Notes: a model not told the origin generated them from the letters alone. 64,000 nucleotides of DNA from Bacteroidota bacterium (GCA_004295015.1 SHNE01000001.1:1-64000), one strand, 5' to 3'. Positions 18,309 to 28,942 are shown, counted from the stretch's first letter. Made by a program: numbers and translations.

Positions 18309-19550
18309 ATGACAATTCAAGAAATAAAATCAAGATACGGCATCATAGGCAACTCACCTTTGCTGGAGCATTCCATCAAAGTTGCAAGTCAGGTTGCACC
18401 TACAGAAATTTCTGTTCTGATATCAGGAGAGAGTGGTGTAGGAAAAGAAGTATTCCCACAGATTATTCATCACCTGAGTGCCAGAAAGCACGGACCTTAC
18501 ATTGCGGTGAACTGTGGCGCCATCCCTGAAGGGACAATCGATTCAGAATTATTTGGCCATGAGAAAGGATCCTTCACAGGAGCACATGAGGCGCGCAAAG
18601 GTTATTTCGAAGTTGCCAATGGAGGAACGATATTTTTGGATGAAGTAGGAGAGCTTCCTTTGAGCACACAGGTTCGACTACTTCGTGTTTTGGAAAGTGG
18701 CGAATTTATTAAGGTCGGCTCATCAAAAGTTTTAAAAACAGATGTACGCATTGTTGCTGCAACAAATGTTGATCTGAGCATAGCCATTGCCAATGGAAAA
18801 TTCAGGGAAGACCTGTATTATCGTTTGAATACTGTCCCGATCAGAATCCCCCCGTTACGAGACCGCTCTGAAGACATTTATCTGCTCTTCAGAAAATTTG
18901 CTTCAGATTTTTCTGAGCGCTATCGTGTTCCTGCACTTTCATTGCAGCCTGATGCCCAAACGATATTAATGGAATACCGATGGCCGGGAAATATTCGTCA
19001 GTTGAAAAACATCACAGAACAAATGTCGATTCTGGAAAAAACCAGAGATATTTCAGCAGATACCTTATTAAAATACCTGCCTCCTACACCGCTTATAAAC
19101 TTACCTATGCGCTTGAAGGAGGAGCATGGTACAGGCAATGAATACTCCGAGCGTGAACTTCTTTATAAAGTACTTTTTGAAATGAAGAAGGACATGAACG
19201 ACATGAAACTTCTGATAAATGACATTATAAAGACAGGAGTTGAAGATTCTTCCTGGAAAGAACATCATGCACCGATGATTGATAATCTGAAATCAGTTAG
19301 TGGCACAATGAGTCCCGGTCACGAGAGCAGTATGATGATACATAGTCCATCACAGGGAAGCAATGTGAAAGTATCGGCCATTGATCGGCATGAGGAAGTT
19401 GAAGAATCATTGTCACTTCAGGAAAAAGAAAAAGAATTTATTCAGAAAGCCTTGCAGAAACACCGCGGCAGGCGTAAACTTGCCGCTAAGGAGCTTGGGA
19501 TTTCCGAGCGTACTTTGTATAGAAAAATGAATGAGTACGACATTCATTAA
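18309..19550 (+). CDS. Sigma-54-type AAA+ transcription activator without receiver domain
   Basis: A 413-residue enhancer-binding protein. The AAA+ domain begins almost at the N-terminus: Walker A GESGVGKE, the sigma-54 contact loop as GSFTGA instead of the usual GAFTGA, Walker B GGTIFLDEVGE, and arginine fingers in FREDLYYRLN. A Fis-type helix-turn-helix (LAAKELGISERTLYRKMNEY) ends the protein. There is no receiver, GAF or PAS domain, so control must act by expression or a partner protein. The start is ATG 18309; the frame extends to a TTG at 18291. The stop overlaps the lptE frame start by one base (TAATG), suggesting coupled expression with outer membrane assembly genes. Confidence 0.93.
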   Translation: MTIQEIKSRYGIIGNSPLLEHSIKVASQVAPTEISVLISGESGVGKEVFPQIIHHLSARKHGPYIAVNCGAIPEGTIDSELFGHEKGSFTGAHEARKGYFEVANGGTIFLDEVGELPLSTQVRLLRVLESGEFIKVGSSKVLKTDVRIVAATNVDLSIAIANGKFREDLYYRLNTVPIRIPPLRDRSEDIYLLFRKFASDFSERYRVPALSLQPDAQTILMEYRWPGNIRQLKNITEQMSILEKTRDISADTLLKYLPPTPLINLPMRLKEEHGTGNEYSERELLYKVLFEMKKDMNDMKLLINDIIKTGVEDSSWKEHHAPMIDNLKSVSGTMSPGHESSMMIHSPSQGSNVKVSAIDRHEEVEESLSLQEKEKEFIQKALQKHRGRRKLAAKELGISERTLYRKMNEYDIH

Positions 19551-20236
19551 TGTGGGAAAAACAAACACAGGTCTTCGTGAAGCGCAGTTTAAATAACAAA
19601 AAATTATACCCCCATTCCTCAGAGAATACTGAGCGAATCTCCCTTGACAATTGCGGGACCAAAAATAAAAATACCCGAGCTATACAAAGTGAAAATAAAT
19701 TTTTCAGTTTAACATTTTTAATTAAACACCGGTTCATATCAGGTGTGCTTTTAATTTTACTGGGGTTATTCTCCTTTAACTCTTGTCGGATAAACTATAG
19801 TATGACAGGCGCTTCGATTGCACCTGATGTAAAGACTGTTTCTATTCGTTTTTTTCAGAAAACGGCAGGACTTGGTCCGGCATCACTCGGTCAGACATTT
19901 ACCGAATCACTCAAAGACAAATTCATTTCTCAAACCAATTTAAATCTCGTTGATAAAGACGCGGATTTAACCTTTGAAGGAAATATACCGGGATACACAA
20001 TTAGTCCATTGGCTATTCAGGCAAATGAAGTTGCTGCACAGAACAGATTAAGCATCAGCGTGAATGTGAAATTCACCAATATTAAAGACGAGAAACAAAA
20101 CTTCGAAACTACGTTCAGCCGCTTCGCTGATTTTGAAAGCACTTTGAATATCGCTACTATTGAAGATCAATTGATAAAGGAAATAAATGATCAGCTTATT
20201 GACGACATCTTCAATAAGGCAGTAATCAACTGGTAA
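19550..20236 (+). CDS. lptE: LPS assembly lipoprotein LptE
   Basis: The mature part (CRINYSMTGASI, VSIRFFQKTAGLGPASLGQTFTESLKDKF) matches the Bacteroidota LptE family, which plugs the LptD barrel and helps insert lipopolysaccharide into the outer membrane. The lipobox is LFSFNSC with Cys at residue 79. From ATG 19550 the protein is 228 residues, with about 60 residues before the signal peptide, which is abnormal. No ATG lies closer; a non-ATG start nearer to about 19710-19745 is possible. Both ends touch neighbours: TAATG with the activator before it and TAATG with the next gene. Confidence 0.88.
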   Translation: MWEKQTQVFVKRSLNNKKLYPHSSENTERISLDNCGTKNKNTRAIQSENKFFSLTFLIKHRFISGVLLILLGLFSFNSCRINYSMTGASIAPDVKTVSIRFFQKTAGLGPASLGQTFTESLKDKFISQTNLNLVDKDADLTFEGNIPGYTISPLAIQANEVAAQNRLSISVNVKFTNIKDEKQNFETTFSRFADFESTLNIATIEDQLIKEINDQLIDDIFNKAVINW

Positions 20237-21810
20237 TGGAGTACAAACTTTTTATTCAACTAATCAAAGAACCTGCACGTTCTGGAACAGAAAGCGTTAA
20301 TTCATTGCAAGAACTTGTAAATGAATTTCCATATTTCCAGTCGGCACATATGCTTCTTGCACGGGCTATGAAGGAGCAGCAACACATCAGGTTTGAAAAA
20401 CAATTGAAGTTAGCGGCAGCCTATTCGCCTGACAGGAAAGTTCTTTTTTCATTGTTGAATGACAAGAAAAAACTGAGTGAAAGCTTTGCTGAAAAGCTTT
20501 CAGAGGAAGTGGTATCTCCATTTATTCTCGAAGAAAGCCAGGTACCCGAAGCTGTCGAGACCCTGATTTCTGACCAGGAGGCTACAGAAAACCCATTCAT
20601 TGAATCTGCAATTAACACAAACACTGTCATTGAAAAGAATAGTGAGTCTGAAGAAAGTGTATTTACTCATCCCGGAAAAGAAGAATCAATCGAACCGAGG
20701 TATGCAATGGAGGCTGAAGAAATTATATCTCCGGTAACATTGATGCCGCTTGCTTCAACAAAAGAAAAGCCGGCTGAACCAGTATCGAGTGACCCCCGGG
20801 AAGTTTTACGCCGTCGTCTAGCCGAAATTCTTGGAGATCCCGGTCAGTCAGATGCGAGTAACAAATTGACAACTGCAGGAAAAACTAGCGAAAGCATTGA
20901 AATAAAGGCATCAATTCCGGCAGTTGAAAATGCTGAAATCACAAAAGAGAGGGAAGAAAAAACCGACCACAAAAAAGACCATGTGAAGGAAAGTATGCCT
21001 TCTGAGACTCTGTTGAATACTCTTTCCAGTATACCGGATCCACCAATCGCTGAGCCGGAAGCTATAGATAGTTTAAAGGAGTTATTGCCTGAAGATTCAT
21101 CGAAACCATTGGATGCAATCCAAAAGCTTGAGCTGGAATATGCGATGGAAGAAACCCTACTCTCCTCCCTCGAAAACCTTCCACCCATTGAATCAGAAAA
21201 ATCGGTTCCGAAAGCTGAAAGGAAAGAAGGCGAAGGTGAAGTTGCACCAATAGTTCCGGCTATTGCTTCGGGCGAAACCGTTCAGGATATTTCACAAACA
21301 AGAAGCTTTAATAGCTGGTTGAAGAAACTCAGCTATGGCGAATTTGGTCAAGTCGAAGAAGTGCATGCCTATGATGCTGTTGAGGAAAACAAGGAATCCC
21401 ATGCGAATACTGGACAGGCGAAGAAAGAAAATCCTGCAGAAAAGGCCGGCCTGGCGCAAAAACAAGCAAGCAAAAGCGAGGATCTAAAGCCTACAACTGA
21501 TTCATTATCAGGATTTGAATCACAAAAAAAAGAGTTAATAGACAAATTTATAGCTACTGAGCCTAAAATTGTGCCATCGAAAGTTGAGTTTTATTCTCCG
21601 GTAACACAGGCAAAAAGAAGTATCGAGGAATACGATGACGTGGTGTCAGAAACCCTGGCAAAGATCTATAGAATGCAGGGAAACAACCTGAAGGCGCGAT
21701 TTTGTTATGAGAAATTAAGTTTGTTTTATCCCGAAAAAAGAACGTACTTTGCCGCCCTTATCAAGGAAATTGATGAGGAATTAAACAGTTCCAACCAAGA
21801 AGATTTGTAA
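20236..21810 (+). CDS. Conserved acidic protein between lptE and secG (function unknown)
   Basis: A 524-residue soluble protein with no signal peptide. The N-terminal 85 residues (ELVNEFPYFQSAHMLLARAMKEQQHIRFEKQLKLAAAYSPDR) and the C-terminal 70 residues (DDVVSETLAKIYRMQGNNLKARFCYEKLSLFYPEK) look like TPR-type helical pairs. Between them lie about 330 residues that are Glu/Ser/Pro-rich and probably disordered, including the recurring FNSWLKKLS-type motif. I recognise it only as a Bacteroidota neighbour of lptE and secG; a role in envelope biogenesis is inferred from position. The start ATG overlaps the lptE stop (TAATG) and the stop lies one base before secG. Confidence 0.8.
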   Translation: MEYKLFIQLIKEPARSGTESVNSLQELVNEFPYFQSAHMLLARAMKEQQHIRFEKQLKLAAAYSPDRKVLFSLLNDKKKLSESFAEKLSEEVVSPFILEESQVPEAVETLISDQEATENPFIESAINTNTVIEKNSESEESVFTHPGKEESIEPRYAMEAEEIISPVTLMPLASTKEKPAEPVSSDPREVLRRRLAEILGDPGQSDASNKLTTAGKTSESIEIKASIPAVENAEITKEREEKTDHKKDHVKESMPSETLLNTLSSIPDPPIAEPEAIDSLKELLPEDSSKPLDAIQKLELEYAMEETLLSSLENLPPIESEKSVPKAERKEGEGEVAPIVPAIASGETVQDISQTRSFNSWLKKLSYGEFGQVEEVHAYDAVEENKESHANTGQAKKENPAEKAGLAQKQASKSEDLKPTTDSLSGFESQKKELIDKFIATEPKIVPSKVEFYSPVTQAKRSIEEYDDVVSETLAKIYRMQGNNLKARFCYEKLSLFYPEKRTYFAALIKEIDEELNSSNQEDL

Positions 21811-21811
21811 C

Positions 21812-22165
21812 ATGTATTTAGCATTAACAATAATCATAATCCTGGTGAGCATATTGCTTTCCCTGATCGTTTTAATTCAAAACCCTAAAGGCGGCGGAAT
21901 CGTCTCCGGTATTATCGGATCCAGCCAGGTGATGGGTGTCAAGAAAACATCTGATTTCATAGAGAAACTAACCTGGGGATTAGCGATTTCTCTGGTTGTT
22001 CTATGTTTGGCGGCAAGTTTTTCATTGCCAAGTTCAGAAGACCGGAAGATGGGTTCATCCATGCAAGAGCAGATTGAAAACTCAACAACGCCAACAAATA
22101 TACCTGCTCCGGCACCGGCGCAACAACAACCGGCAAGCCCACCTCCGGCGGGTGACGGACAATAA
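21812..22165 (+). CDS. secG: Preprotein translocase subunit SecG
   Basis: A 117-residue inner membrane protein with two transmembrane segments (residues 3-22 and about 53-75) and the conserved loop VLIQNPKGGG between them. SecG joins SecYE and aids SecA-driven export. The C-terminal 40 residues are a Pro/Ala/Gln-rich tail (PAPAPAQQQPASPPP), common in Bacteroidota SecG. It is the last gene of the unit, closed by a terminator directly after the stop. Confidence 0.95.
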   Translation: MYLALTIIIILVSILLSLIVLIQNPKGGGIVSGIIGSSQVMGVKKTSDFIEKLTWGLAISLVVLCLAASFSLPSSEDRKMGSSMQEQIENSTTPTNIPAPAPAQQQPASPPPAGDGQ

Positions 22166-22171
22166 AAATTT

Positions 22172-22197
22172 AAAAACCCCATTTTTGGGGTTTTTTT
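22172..22197 (+). terminator. Terminator after secG
   Basis: AAAAACCCC pairs with GGGGTTTTT around a six-base loop, followed by further T. It separates the miaB-secG run from groESL. Confidence 0.92.
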
Positions 22198-22346
22198 ATG
22201 TGAAATGCTTTTAACCCGAACATTTTTTGTCAACCCTGAATCGGATGGACAAAGACCAGTAATAGCAATGATTCAAATGCTTAGTGCCAGCCTGTCACAC
22301 CTCAAATGCAACATCAATAAATAAGGCAGGAATATTGAAATCTTGG

Positions 22347-22385
22347 CAGAAATGAAGACAAAAATGAGCACTGGCATCATTTCTG
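22347..22385 (+). promoter_or_regulatory. Inverted repeat upstream of groES
   Basis: CAGAAATGA (22347-22355) and TCATTTCTG (22377-22385) are a perfect 9-base inverted repeat with a 21-base spacer, ending 58 bases before the groES start. It could be an operator or a leader hairpin. I looked for the CIRCE element bound by HrcA (TTAGCACTC-N9-GAGTGCTAA) in 22166-22443 and do not see one. Confidence 0.45.
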
Positions 22386-22443
22386 ACCAGCACGACACAT
22401 CCAAAACGTAATTTTTATAAACTAACCTAAAATCAATATTCAA

Positions 22444-22722
22444 ATGAGCAAAGTATCCATGAAACCCCTTGCAGATCGCGTTCTGGTAGAAGCGGCAGCT
22501 GCAGAATCAAAAACAGCAGGTGGAATTATTATCCCTGACACGGCAAAAGAAAAGCCACAGCGTGGCAAAGTGATCGCCATCGGAACAGGCAAAAAAGATG
22601 AGCCTCTTACAGTAAAAGTTGGCGATACCGTTTTGTATGGTAAGTATGCAGGAACAGAAGTAACTGTTGATGGTCGCGACTTGTTGATCATGCGCGAATC
22701 CGACATTTTTGCAATCATCTAA
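22444..22722 (+). CDS. groS: Co-chaperonin GroES
   Basis: A 92-residue co-chaperonin that caps GroEL. It has [36 protein letters not shown] with the mobile loop, and the conserved [15 protein letters not shown] segment. The first codons give [12 protein letters not shown]; the ATG at 22459 is also possible, but the first fits family length. groEL follows after 88 bases, as a heat shock operon. The leader has an inverted repeat rather than CIRCE. Confidence 0.97.
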   Translation: MSKVSMKPLADRVLVEAAAAESKTAGGIIIPDTAKEKPQRGKVIAIGTGKKDEPLTVKVGDTVLYGKYAGTEVTVDGRDLLIMRESDIFAII

Positions 22723-22762
22723 ATGATTGGGCACATGATCAGATTTTTCAAGTGATTTCTGA

Positions 22763-24445
<1,683 letters not shown>

Positions 24446-24466
24446 TATCCGACTAACAAATTGCTT

Positions 24467-24498
24467 AAAAACCCTACCGCTTACGGTGGGGTTTTTTT
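24467..24498 (+). terminator. Terminator after groEL
   Basis: AAACCCTACCG pairs with CGGTGGGGTTT around a short loop (one T-G pair), followed by a T-run. Confidence 0.93.
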
Positions 24499-24752
24499 GT
24501 TTCCAGAAAAAAAATATCCGGAATCCTCCCCCTTGCAACATCGCCTTTTCCGGTAGAAAACTTCCGGATTGATATTCTAAAAGAATTTTATACCTTTAAG
24601 AGTACTTTCATTGCCTTGAAGGCGATTGGCTCAAGTACCGGAACTTCTACCCAATCCTTGGCCAGATTCAGCCGATACCATCCGTTCGGAAGCTGCAATT
24701 TAATCCACCATCAGAACAAGACAAGCAAAACCCATTCTATTAATTTAGACGC
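24499..24752. other. Intergenic region with a likely promoter
   Basis: On the plus strand, TTG (24569-24571), 19 bases, then TACCTTTA (24591-24598), one base off the TAnnTTTG consensus, giving a leader of roughly 150 bases for the next gene. Nothing else is recognised; the leader contains no obvious riboswitch fold. Confidence 0.45.
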
Positions 24753-25475
24753 ATGTTATTCTCCAAGATAAATCTTCAGACTGAATTGATCCGTGAGCGG
24801 AAAGCTCAACAGGAATTGCTGGGTGAAGTTCATCAAATTCTACATGACTCAAGACTTAGAGACGAGGAGATTCTGCGACGTTTAAAAGGAGCATCCGGGG
24901 AGGAAAATTTTAATGATGGCTTGTCAGAAGAAGATAAAGCACGTGTGTTCAAGCTTACAGAAATTAAAAATCTTTGCATTCGGTATCGCCTCCGCTTTCT
25001 GGACACTGTACATTTTAAGAGTGACTATCCTTATGCAGCAATTGCCGAGATAAACGCTTTTGAAAAAAAGTACGCAACGAAAATAGAACGATTCTATATT
25101 GCAGCACCCGATCACACTTTTAATCTTGAGAATGTAAATAAAGACCCCCTGCTTTTTGCCGCATTGGGAAAGGGAGACTATTACTTAATTCATCAATGGG
25201 GAAAAGACTTAGCCTGGCATAAAAAAATTACGCTTTGGCCACTTCAGTCGTTTAAAAATTGTTTTATCGCTTTGTGGATTTTGTCAGCTGCCTTCTCCTT
25301 CCTTATCCCTTCATCCATCATGCAAATTAACAACGTAGAGGCTGAAATCTATTTACGTTTATGGTTGACCGTGCATGTATTTATAGCACTGATGGGATTT
25401 ACTGTATGGACAGGATTCACCTTTAACAAAACAGTGAGTAATAAAAACTGGAACAGTAAATACTATAACGACTGA
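24753..25475 (+). CDS. Conserved-type membrane protein, function unknown
   Basis: A 240-residue protein with a charged, helical N-terminal half (RERKAQQELLGEVHQIL), a middle domain (residues about 68-150, starting IKNLCIRYRLRFLDTVHFK), and two hydrophobic segments near the C-terminus (about residues 168-187 and 202-222). The plan suggests a cytoplasmic domain anchored by a C-terminal hairpin. I do not recognise the family. It is a single gene in its own unit, convergent with the GH20 gene only 5 bases away. Confidence 0.75.
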   Translation: MLFSKINLQTELIRERKAQQELLGEVHQILHDSRLRDEEILRRLKGASGEENFNDGLSEEDKARVFKLTEIKNLCIRYRLRFLDTVHFKSDYPYAAIAEINAFEKKYATKIERFYIAAPDHTFNLENVNKDPLLFAALGKGDYYLIHQWGKDLAWHKKITLWPLQSFKNCFIALWILSAAFSFLIPSSIMQINNVEAEIYLRLWLTVHVFIALMGFTVWTGFTFNKTVSNKNWNSKYYND

Positions 25476-25480
25476 TCTAC

Positions 25481-27820
25481 TCAATTAATGCTGATTTCAT
25501 CAACAAGCAACCAGGCAGGTTGTCCTTCGCCCGGACGATCTTTTTGAATGATTCCATGATTTAAGGCCAGTACTTTTACCCACCTTGCCTTAGTTTTTTC
25601 AAACGAAATCTGGATCAAGCGTTGTTCGGGATTCATCTCTGACTCTTCCGCTTTTTTGATACTGCTAAAATTTATTCCGTCAGTGCTCAAGAAAACCTCT
25701 GCACCTTTCGGATAATATATCCATGAATTTTCATCACGCAATACATCAATTCCAACTCTTGAAATGTTCATCTCTTTCCCTAGATCAATTGTAGCCTCAA
25801 AATTCTCGCCCAAAAAACCAAGCCAATCAGAACCCATCCATGGCAAATTTCCGGTGATCCCGTTGACCAGAGTGAAACCACCTCCGCGGGAATACTCCTC
25901 ATGCGGCGGACGAGCCAGAATAATTTCTTTTCCGGTTGCCAGATTGATACGAAATACCCTTGAGTACTCCTTACCTCTTGGGATGGCCCCATCAAAAACC
26001 TTCGCGCGAACGCCTATTGTTTGATCAACCAGGATTTTCTCTTTGAAAAGAGGGGACATGCTACCGGGTTCTTCTCCATTGATTGTATACCGAATCACGC
26101 CTTGTTTAAAAGACGTAGAGAGATCTATTGCTAATGAACCATCCTTTGAATGCGGATAAACAAATTCCTGAATATCGAAAAATGCTTTGGAATAATTTAT
26201 TTTTCTGAAATCAAGAAGTTTGGTATGACTGACTAAGCGTTTCGTAAAACCCTCATAATTTCTGGTCGAAGCCGGTGACCACAGTACTTCTGCCAAAGCG
26301 GCCATTCTGGGCATAGCCATATATTCAACTTGTTCAGGAGTTTTAATATATTCTGTCCAGATATTCGCCTGGGCACCCACTATATGTTTCGCTTGTTCAG
26401 TTGTAAGCACATCCGGAACAGGTTCAAACTGGTATACTCTTTCCAAAGGCAAATAGCCTCCAATTGCCAAAGGTTCTCCGGGATATTTACTCTGATAAAA
26501 ATCGAAATAACAAAAAGAAGTTGGAGTCATCACTACATCATGTCCGGAACTGGCTGCTTCAATACCTCCGGCATAACCGCGCCATGACATCACAGTAGCA
26601 TTAGGTGCAATGCCACCGTCGAGAATTTCGTCCCAGCCGATCATTTTTTTATTAAGCTTTGACAATACCTTTTCGATGCGAGTCATGAAATAGCTCTGTA
26701 AAGCATGCTCATCACTAAGCCCTTCTTTTTTCATCAAAGCCTGGCAAGATTCGCATTCCTTCCAACGATCCTTTGGACATTCATCCCCGCCTATATGTAT
26801 GTATTTTCCCGGGAACAAGGCAGCCACTTCCTTCAAAACATTTTCAAGAAACTCAAAAGTTTGTTCTTTAGGACAAAAGACATCTTTGAAAACGCCCCAT
26901 TTCTTTCCGGTCTCAAATGGACCTGAGGTACACGCTAATTCCGGATAAGCGGCCAAGGCAGCCAAGGCATGACCGGGCATTTCAATTTCAGGTACAATTT
27001 GAATGTGACGATTGTCAGCATAGGCGACAATGTCTGCAATTTGCTCTTGTGAATAGTAGCCTCCATAGACAATAGAATCATACAATTCAGGGATAGAGCC
27101 CAGGTGTCCAACCAGTGTTCCTTTTCGATAGGCGCTGACTGACTGAAGTTTCGGGTACTTTTTTATTTCAATTCTCCAACCCTGATCATCGGTAAGATGC
27201 CAGTGAAAGGTATTAAACTTGTATGAGGCTAAATAATCGATGTACTTTTTAATAAACTCTACTGAAAAAAAATGACGGCTAACATCAAGATGCATTCCCC
27301 TCCATGCAAAGCGAGGCTCATCATTTATTTCGATGGCCGGAACTGAAAGCGTAGTTACTTTCCCCGCCGGTAAAAGTTGAATCAGGGACTGTAGACCATG
27401 AAAAGCACCTGCGCCTGAGCCACCTTCAATTTCAATTTTTGATGAACTGACTTTTAAAATATATGCTTCCTGTTTCAAGGAAGAATTCTTTTCATCTTTT
27501 CGTAAATTAATTCCTCCGTCTTTAATTTGTTTCGATGAAATAATTTTCAGTTTAAAACCATAATACTGTTGAAGGTAGTCATTGAATACATCAGCATCAT
27601 CTTTCGATCTCTCGCCTGATATATATAAGGGTGTAAGATTGCTTATACTAAAAGACCCCGTTCCAAGGTTTGCACTAATTGGTTTAGGGATGAGCGGTAA
27701 ATATTCCAATAAATTTTGTGACATCAGAGGAACAGATAGGATAAGACTGAAGAAAATCACGAGTCCTGTTTTTGATACTACTTTAGAAGTGAGAACTGCT
27801 TGTTTTAACATTCTTTTCAT
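25481..27820 (-). CDS. Beta-N-acetylhexosaminidase, GH20, with C-terminal carbohydrate-binding domain
   Basis: A 779-residue exported glycosidase that would release terminal GlcNAc or GalNAc from chitin fragments, glycans or peptidoglycan pieces. Order: signal peptide, GH20b domain (about 40-160), GH20 catalytic barrel with FNTFHWHLTDDQGWRIEIKKYP and the catalytic Asp-Glu pair in HIGGDECPKDRW, WDEILDGG and ANIWTEY, a chitobiase C-like domain, and a final discoidin-type (F5/8C) domain. No T9SS tail, so it is probably periplasmic or surface bound. I chose ATG 27820 (MKRMLKQ), since an upstream ATG at 27859 adds 13 residues before the signal peptide. It stands alone. Confidence 0.93.
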   Translation of the reverse strand: MKRMLKQAVLTSKVVSKTGLVIFFSLILSVPLMSQNLLEYLPLIPKPISANLGTGSFSISNLTPLYISGERSKDDADVFNDYLQQYYGFKLKIISSKQIKDGGINLRKDEKNSSLKQEAYILKVSSSKIEIEGGSGAGAFHGLQSLIQLLPAGKVTTLSVPAIEINDEPRFAWRGMHLDVSRHFFSVEFIKKYIDYLASYKFNTFHWHLTDDQGWRIEIKKYPKLQSVSAYRKGTLVGHLGSIPELYDSIVYGGYYSQEQIADIVAYADNRHIQIVPEIEMPGHALAALAAYPELACTSGPFETGKKWGVFKDVFCPKEQTFEFLENVLKEVAALFPGKYIHIGGDECPKDRWKECESCQALMKKEGLSDEHALQSYFMTRIEKVLSKLNKKMIGWDEILDGGIAPNATVMSWRGYAGGIEAASSGHDVVMTPTSFCYFDFYQSKYPGEPLAIGGYLPLERVYQFEPVPDVLTTEQAKHIVGAQANIWTEYIKTPEQVEYMAMPRMAALAEVLWSPASTRNYEGFTKRLVSHTKLLDFRKINYSKAFFDIQEFVYPHSKDGSLAIDLSTSFKQGVIRYTINGEEPGSMSPLFKEKILVDQTIGVRAKVFDGAIPRGKEYSRVFRINLATGKEIILARPPHEEYSRGGGFTLVNGITGNLPWMGSDWLGFLGENFEATIDLGKEMNISRVGIDVLRDENSWIYYPKGAEVFLSTDGINFSSIKKAEESEMNPEQRLIQISFEKTKARWVKVLALNHGIIQKDRPGEGQPAWLLVDEISIN

Positions 27821-28104
27821 TTGACAGGTTATAAGATAACAGATTTGATGAATAAACATCCTTCTGATGCTGATTCTATCATTAGTTTGGCCAACAAGGT
27901 CGTTAAAAAAGCTTGATTTCGTCTTTTAGAAAACTCATTTTATAGACTGATTAATTTATTCCAAAATCTTTAATCTCACACATTGTACAATATTGAAAAA
28001 AAAACAAAATCCCGTATTGGTTGATAACTATTTATGAAAAAATTTGACAATCTAATTAATAATCAGTAAACTTTGTATAGTCTTTTGCCTTTAAACTTTC
28101 AGCC

Positions 28105-28542
28105 ATGAACATTATTCAAAAGATCGAAACATGGGGTGATACCCATCAATCAAAATGGTTTTCCCTGATTCGGGTTTTGCTGGGGCTCATCATTTTTTTC
28201 AAAGGGATAATATTTATCCGCGACACCACAGCTCTTTCGGCAATGATAGCAAATTCTGCAGTTTCATTCTATGCAGTTGCTCTTGCGCATATTGTCGCAC
28301 TGGCACATTTAATGGGAGGGATCTTAATCATTATGGGATTGCTCACTAGGGTGGCTGTCTTATTTCAAATTCCAATTTTATTAGGAGCGGTGATTTTTAT
28401 CAATGCACAGAAGGGATTTTTCTCAATGGAATCTGAATTAGGGGTTTCATTGCTTGTTCTGGCCTTATTGTTTTTCTTCCTTGTTTATGGCTCAGGCTCC
28501 TTTTCTGCTAGCGAGTTAATGAGGAGACACAAAAACACCTGA
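28105..28542 (+). CDS. DoxX-family membrane protein
   Basis: A 145-residue protein with four transmembrane segments and the DoxX-type pattern (WFSLIRVLLGLIIFFKG, HLMGGILIIMGLLTR, GAVIFINAQKGFF). DoxX proteins are linked to redox or detoxification in some bacteria, but the function of this subgroup is not known. Upstream, TTTG at 28043-28046 and AAACTTTG at 28068-28075 (21-base gap) may be its promoter. It converges with the cold shock gene across a shared terminator. Confidence 0.88.
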   Translation: MNIIQKIETWGDTHQSKWFSLIRVLLGLIIFFKGIIFIRDTTALSAMIANSAVSFYAVALAHIVALAHLMGGILIIMGLLTRVAVLFQIPILLGAVIFINAQKGFFSMESELGVSLLVLALLFFFLVYGSGSFSASELMRRHKNT

Positions 28543-28573
28543 GTGCATGATTTAATTTTTTCATTTCAGATCA

Positions 28574-28606
28574 AAAAAAAAGGGAACACAAAATGGTTCC
28601 CTTTTC
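28574..28606. terminator. Bidirectional terminator between doxX-like and cold shock genes
   Basis: AAAAGGGAAC (28578-28587) pairs with GTTCCCTTTT (28596-28605) around an eight-base loop, flanked by an A-run and T-rich sequence, so it serves both convergent genes. Confidence 0.88.
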
Positions 28607-28625
28607 ATTTTCTTTTTGGATACAA

Positions 28626-28820
28626 TTACTGTGTGCGTTTAACATTTACAGCATTTTGTCCTTTTTTTCCGTCCACGACTTCAAATTCAACTACATCGTT
28701 TTCTCGGATTTTGTCTATAAGACCACTGTGATGCACGAATACCTCTGACTGGTCTTCGTCTACTAATATGAATCCATATCCCTTGGATTCATTAAAGAAT
28801 TTTACTTTACCGGTTTTCAT
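28626..28820 (-). CDS. Cold shock domain protein (CspA family)
   Basis: A 64-residue single OB-fold RNA/DNA-binding protein. RNP1 is KGYGFI (residues 13-18) and RNP2 is VFVHHS (27-32), with the family opening MKTGKVKFFNESKG. Such proteins melt RNA structure during cold or stationary phase. It has a strong promoter at 28910-28940 and a leader of about 85 bases with a hairpin at 28845-28865, which may control translation. Confidence 0.96.
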   Translation of the reverse strand: MKTGKVKFFNESKGYGFILVDEDQSEVFVHHSGLIDKIRENDVVEFEVVDGKKGQNAVNVKRTQ

Positions 28821-28844
28821 CGGGCATTAATTTGTACACAAAGA

Positions 28845-28865
28845 ACAATTTTCCCGCAAAATTGT
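28845..28865 (-). promoter_or_regulatory. Leader hairpin of the cold shock gene
   Basis: ACAATTTT (28845-28852) pairs with AAAATTGT (28858-28865) around a five-base loop, 24 bases before the start codon in the transcript. It is an AT-only stem, so it should be marginally stable and temperature sensitive; no T-run follows. Confidence 0.5.
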
Positions 28866-28909
28866 CTTCATGAATAATTAAATAGGCAAGTGCGGGCGAG
28901 AATCTATTT

Positions 28910-28940
28910 CAAAGGTAAGAATCTAACTAACTTATGCAAA
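28910..28940 (-). promoter_or_regulatory. Cold shock gene promoter
   Basis: On the minus strand, TTTG (28940-28937), 19 bases, then TACCTTTG (28917-28910): a perfect match to the Bacteroidota consensus TTTG-N19-TAnnTTTG. The -33 box lies beside the stop codon of the yqeY-like gene. Confidence 0.8.
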
Positions 28941-28942
28941 TT

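Noticed and set aside
22166-22443. CIRCE/HrcA operator before groES
   Set aside because: Neither half of the conserved inverted repeat is present.
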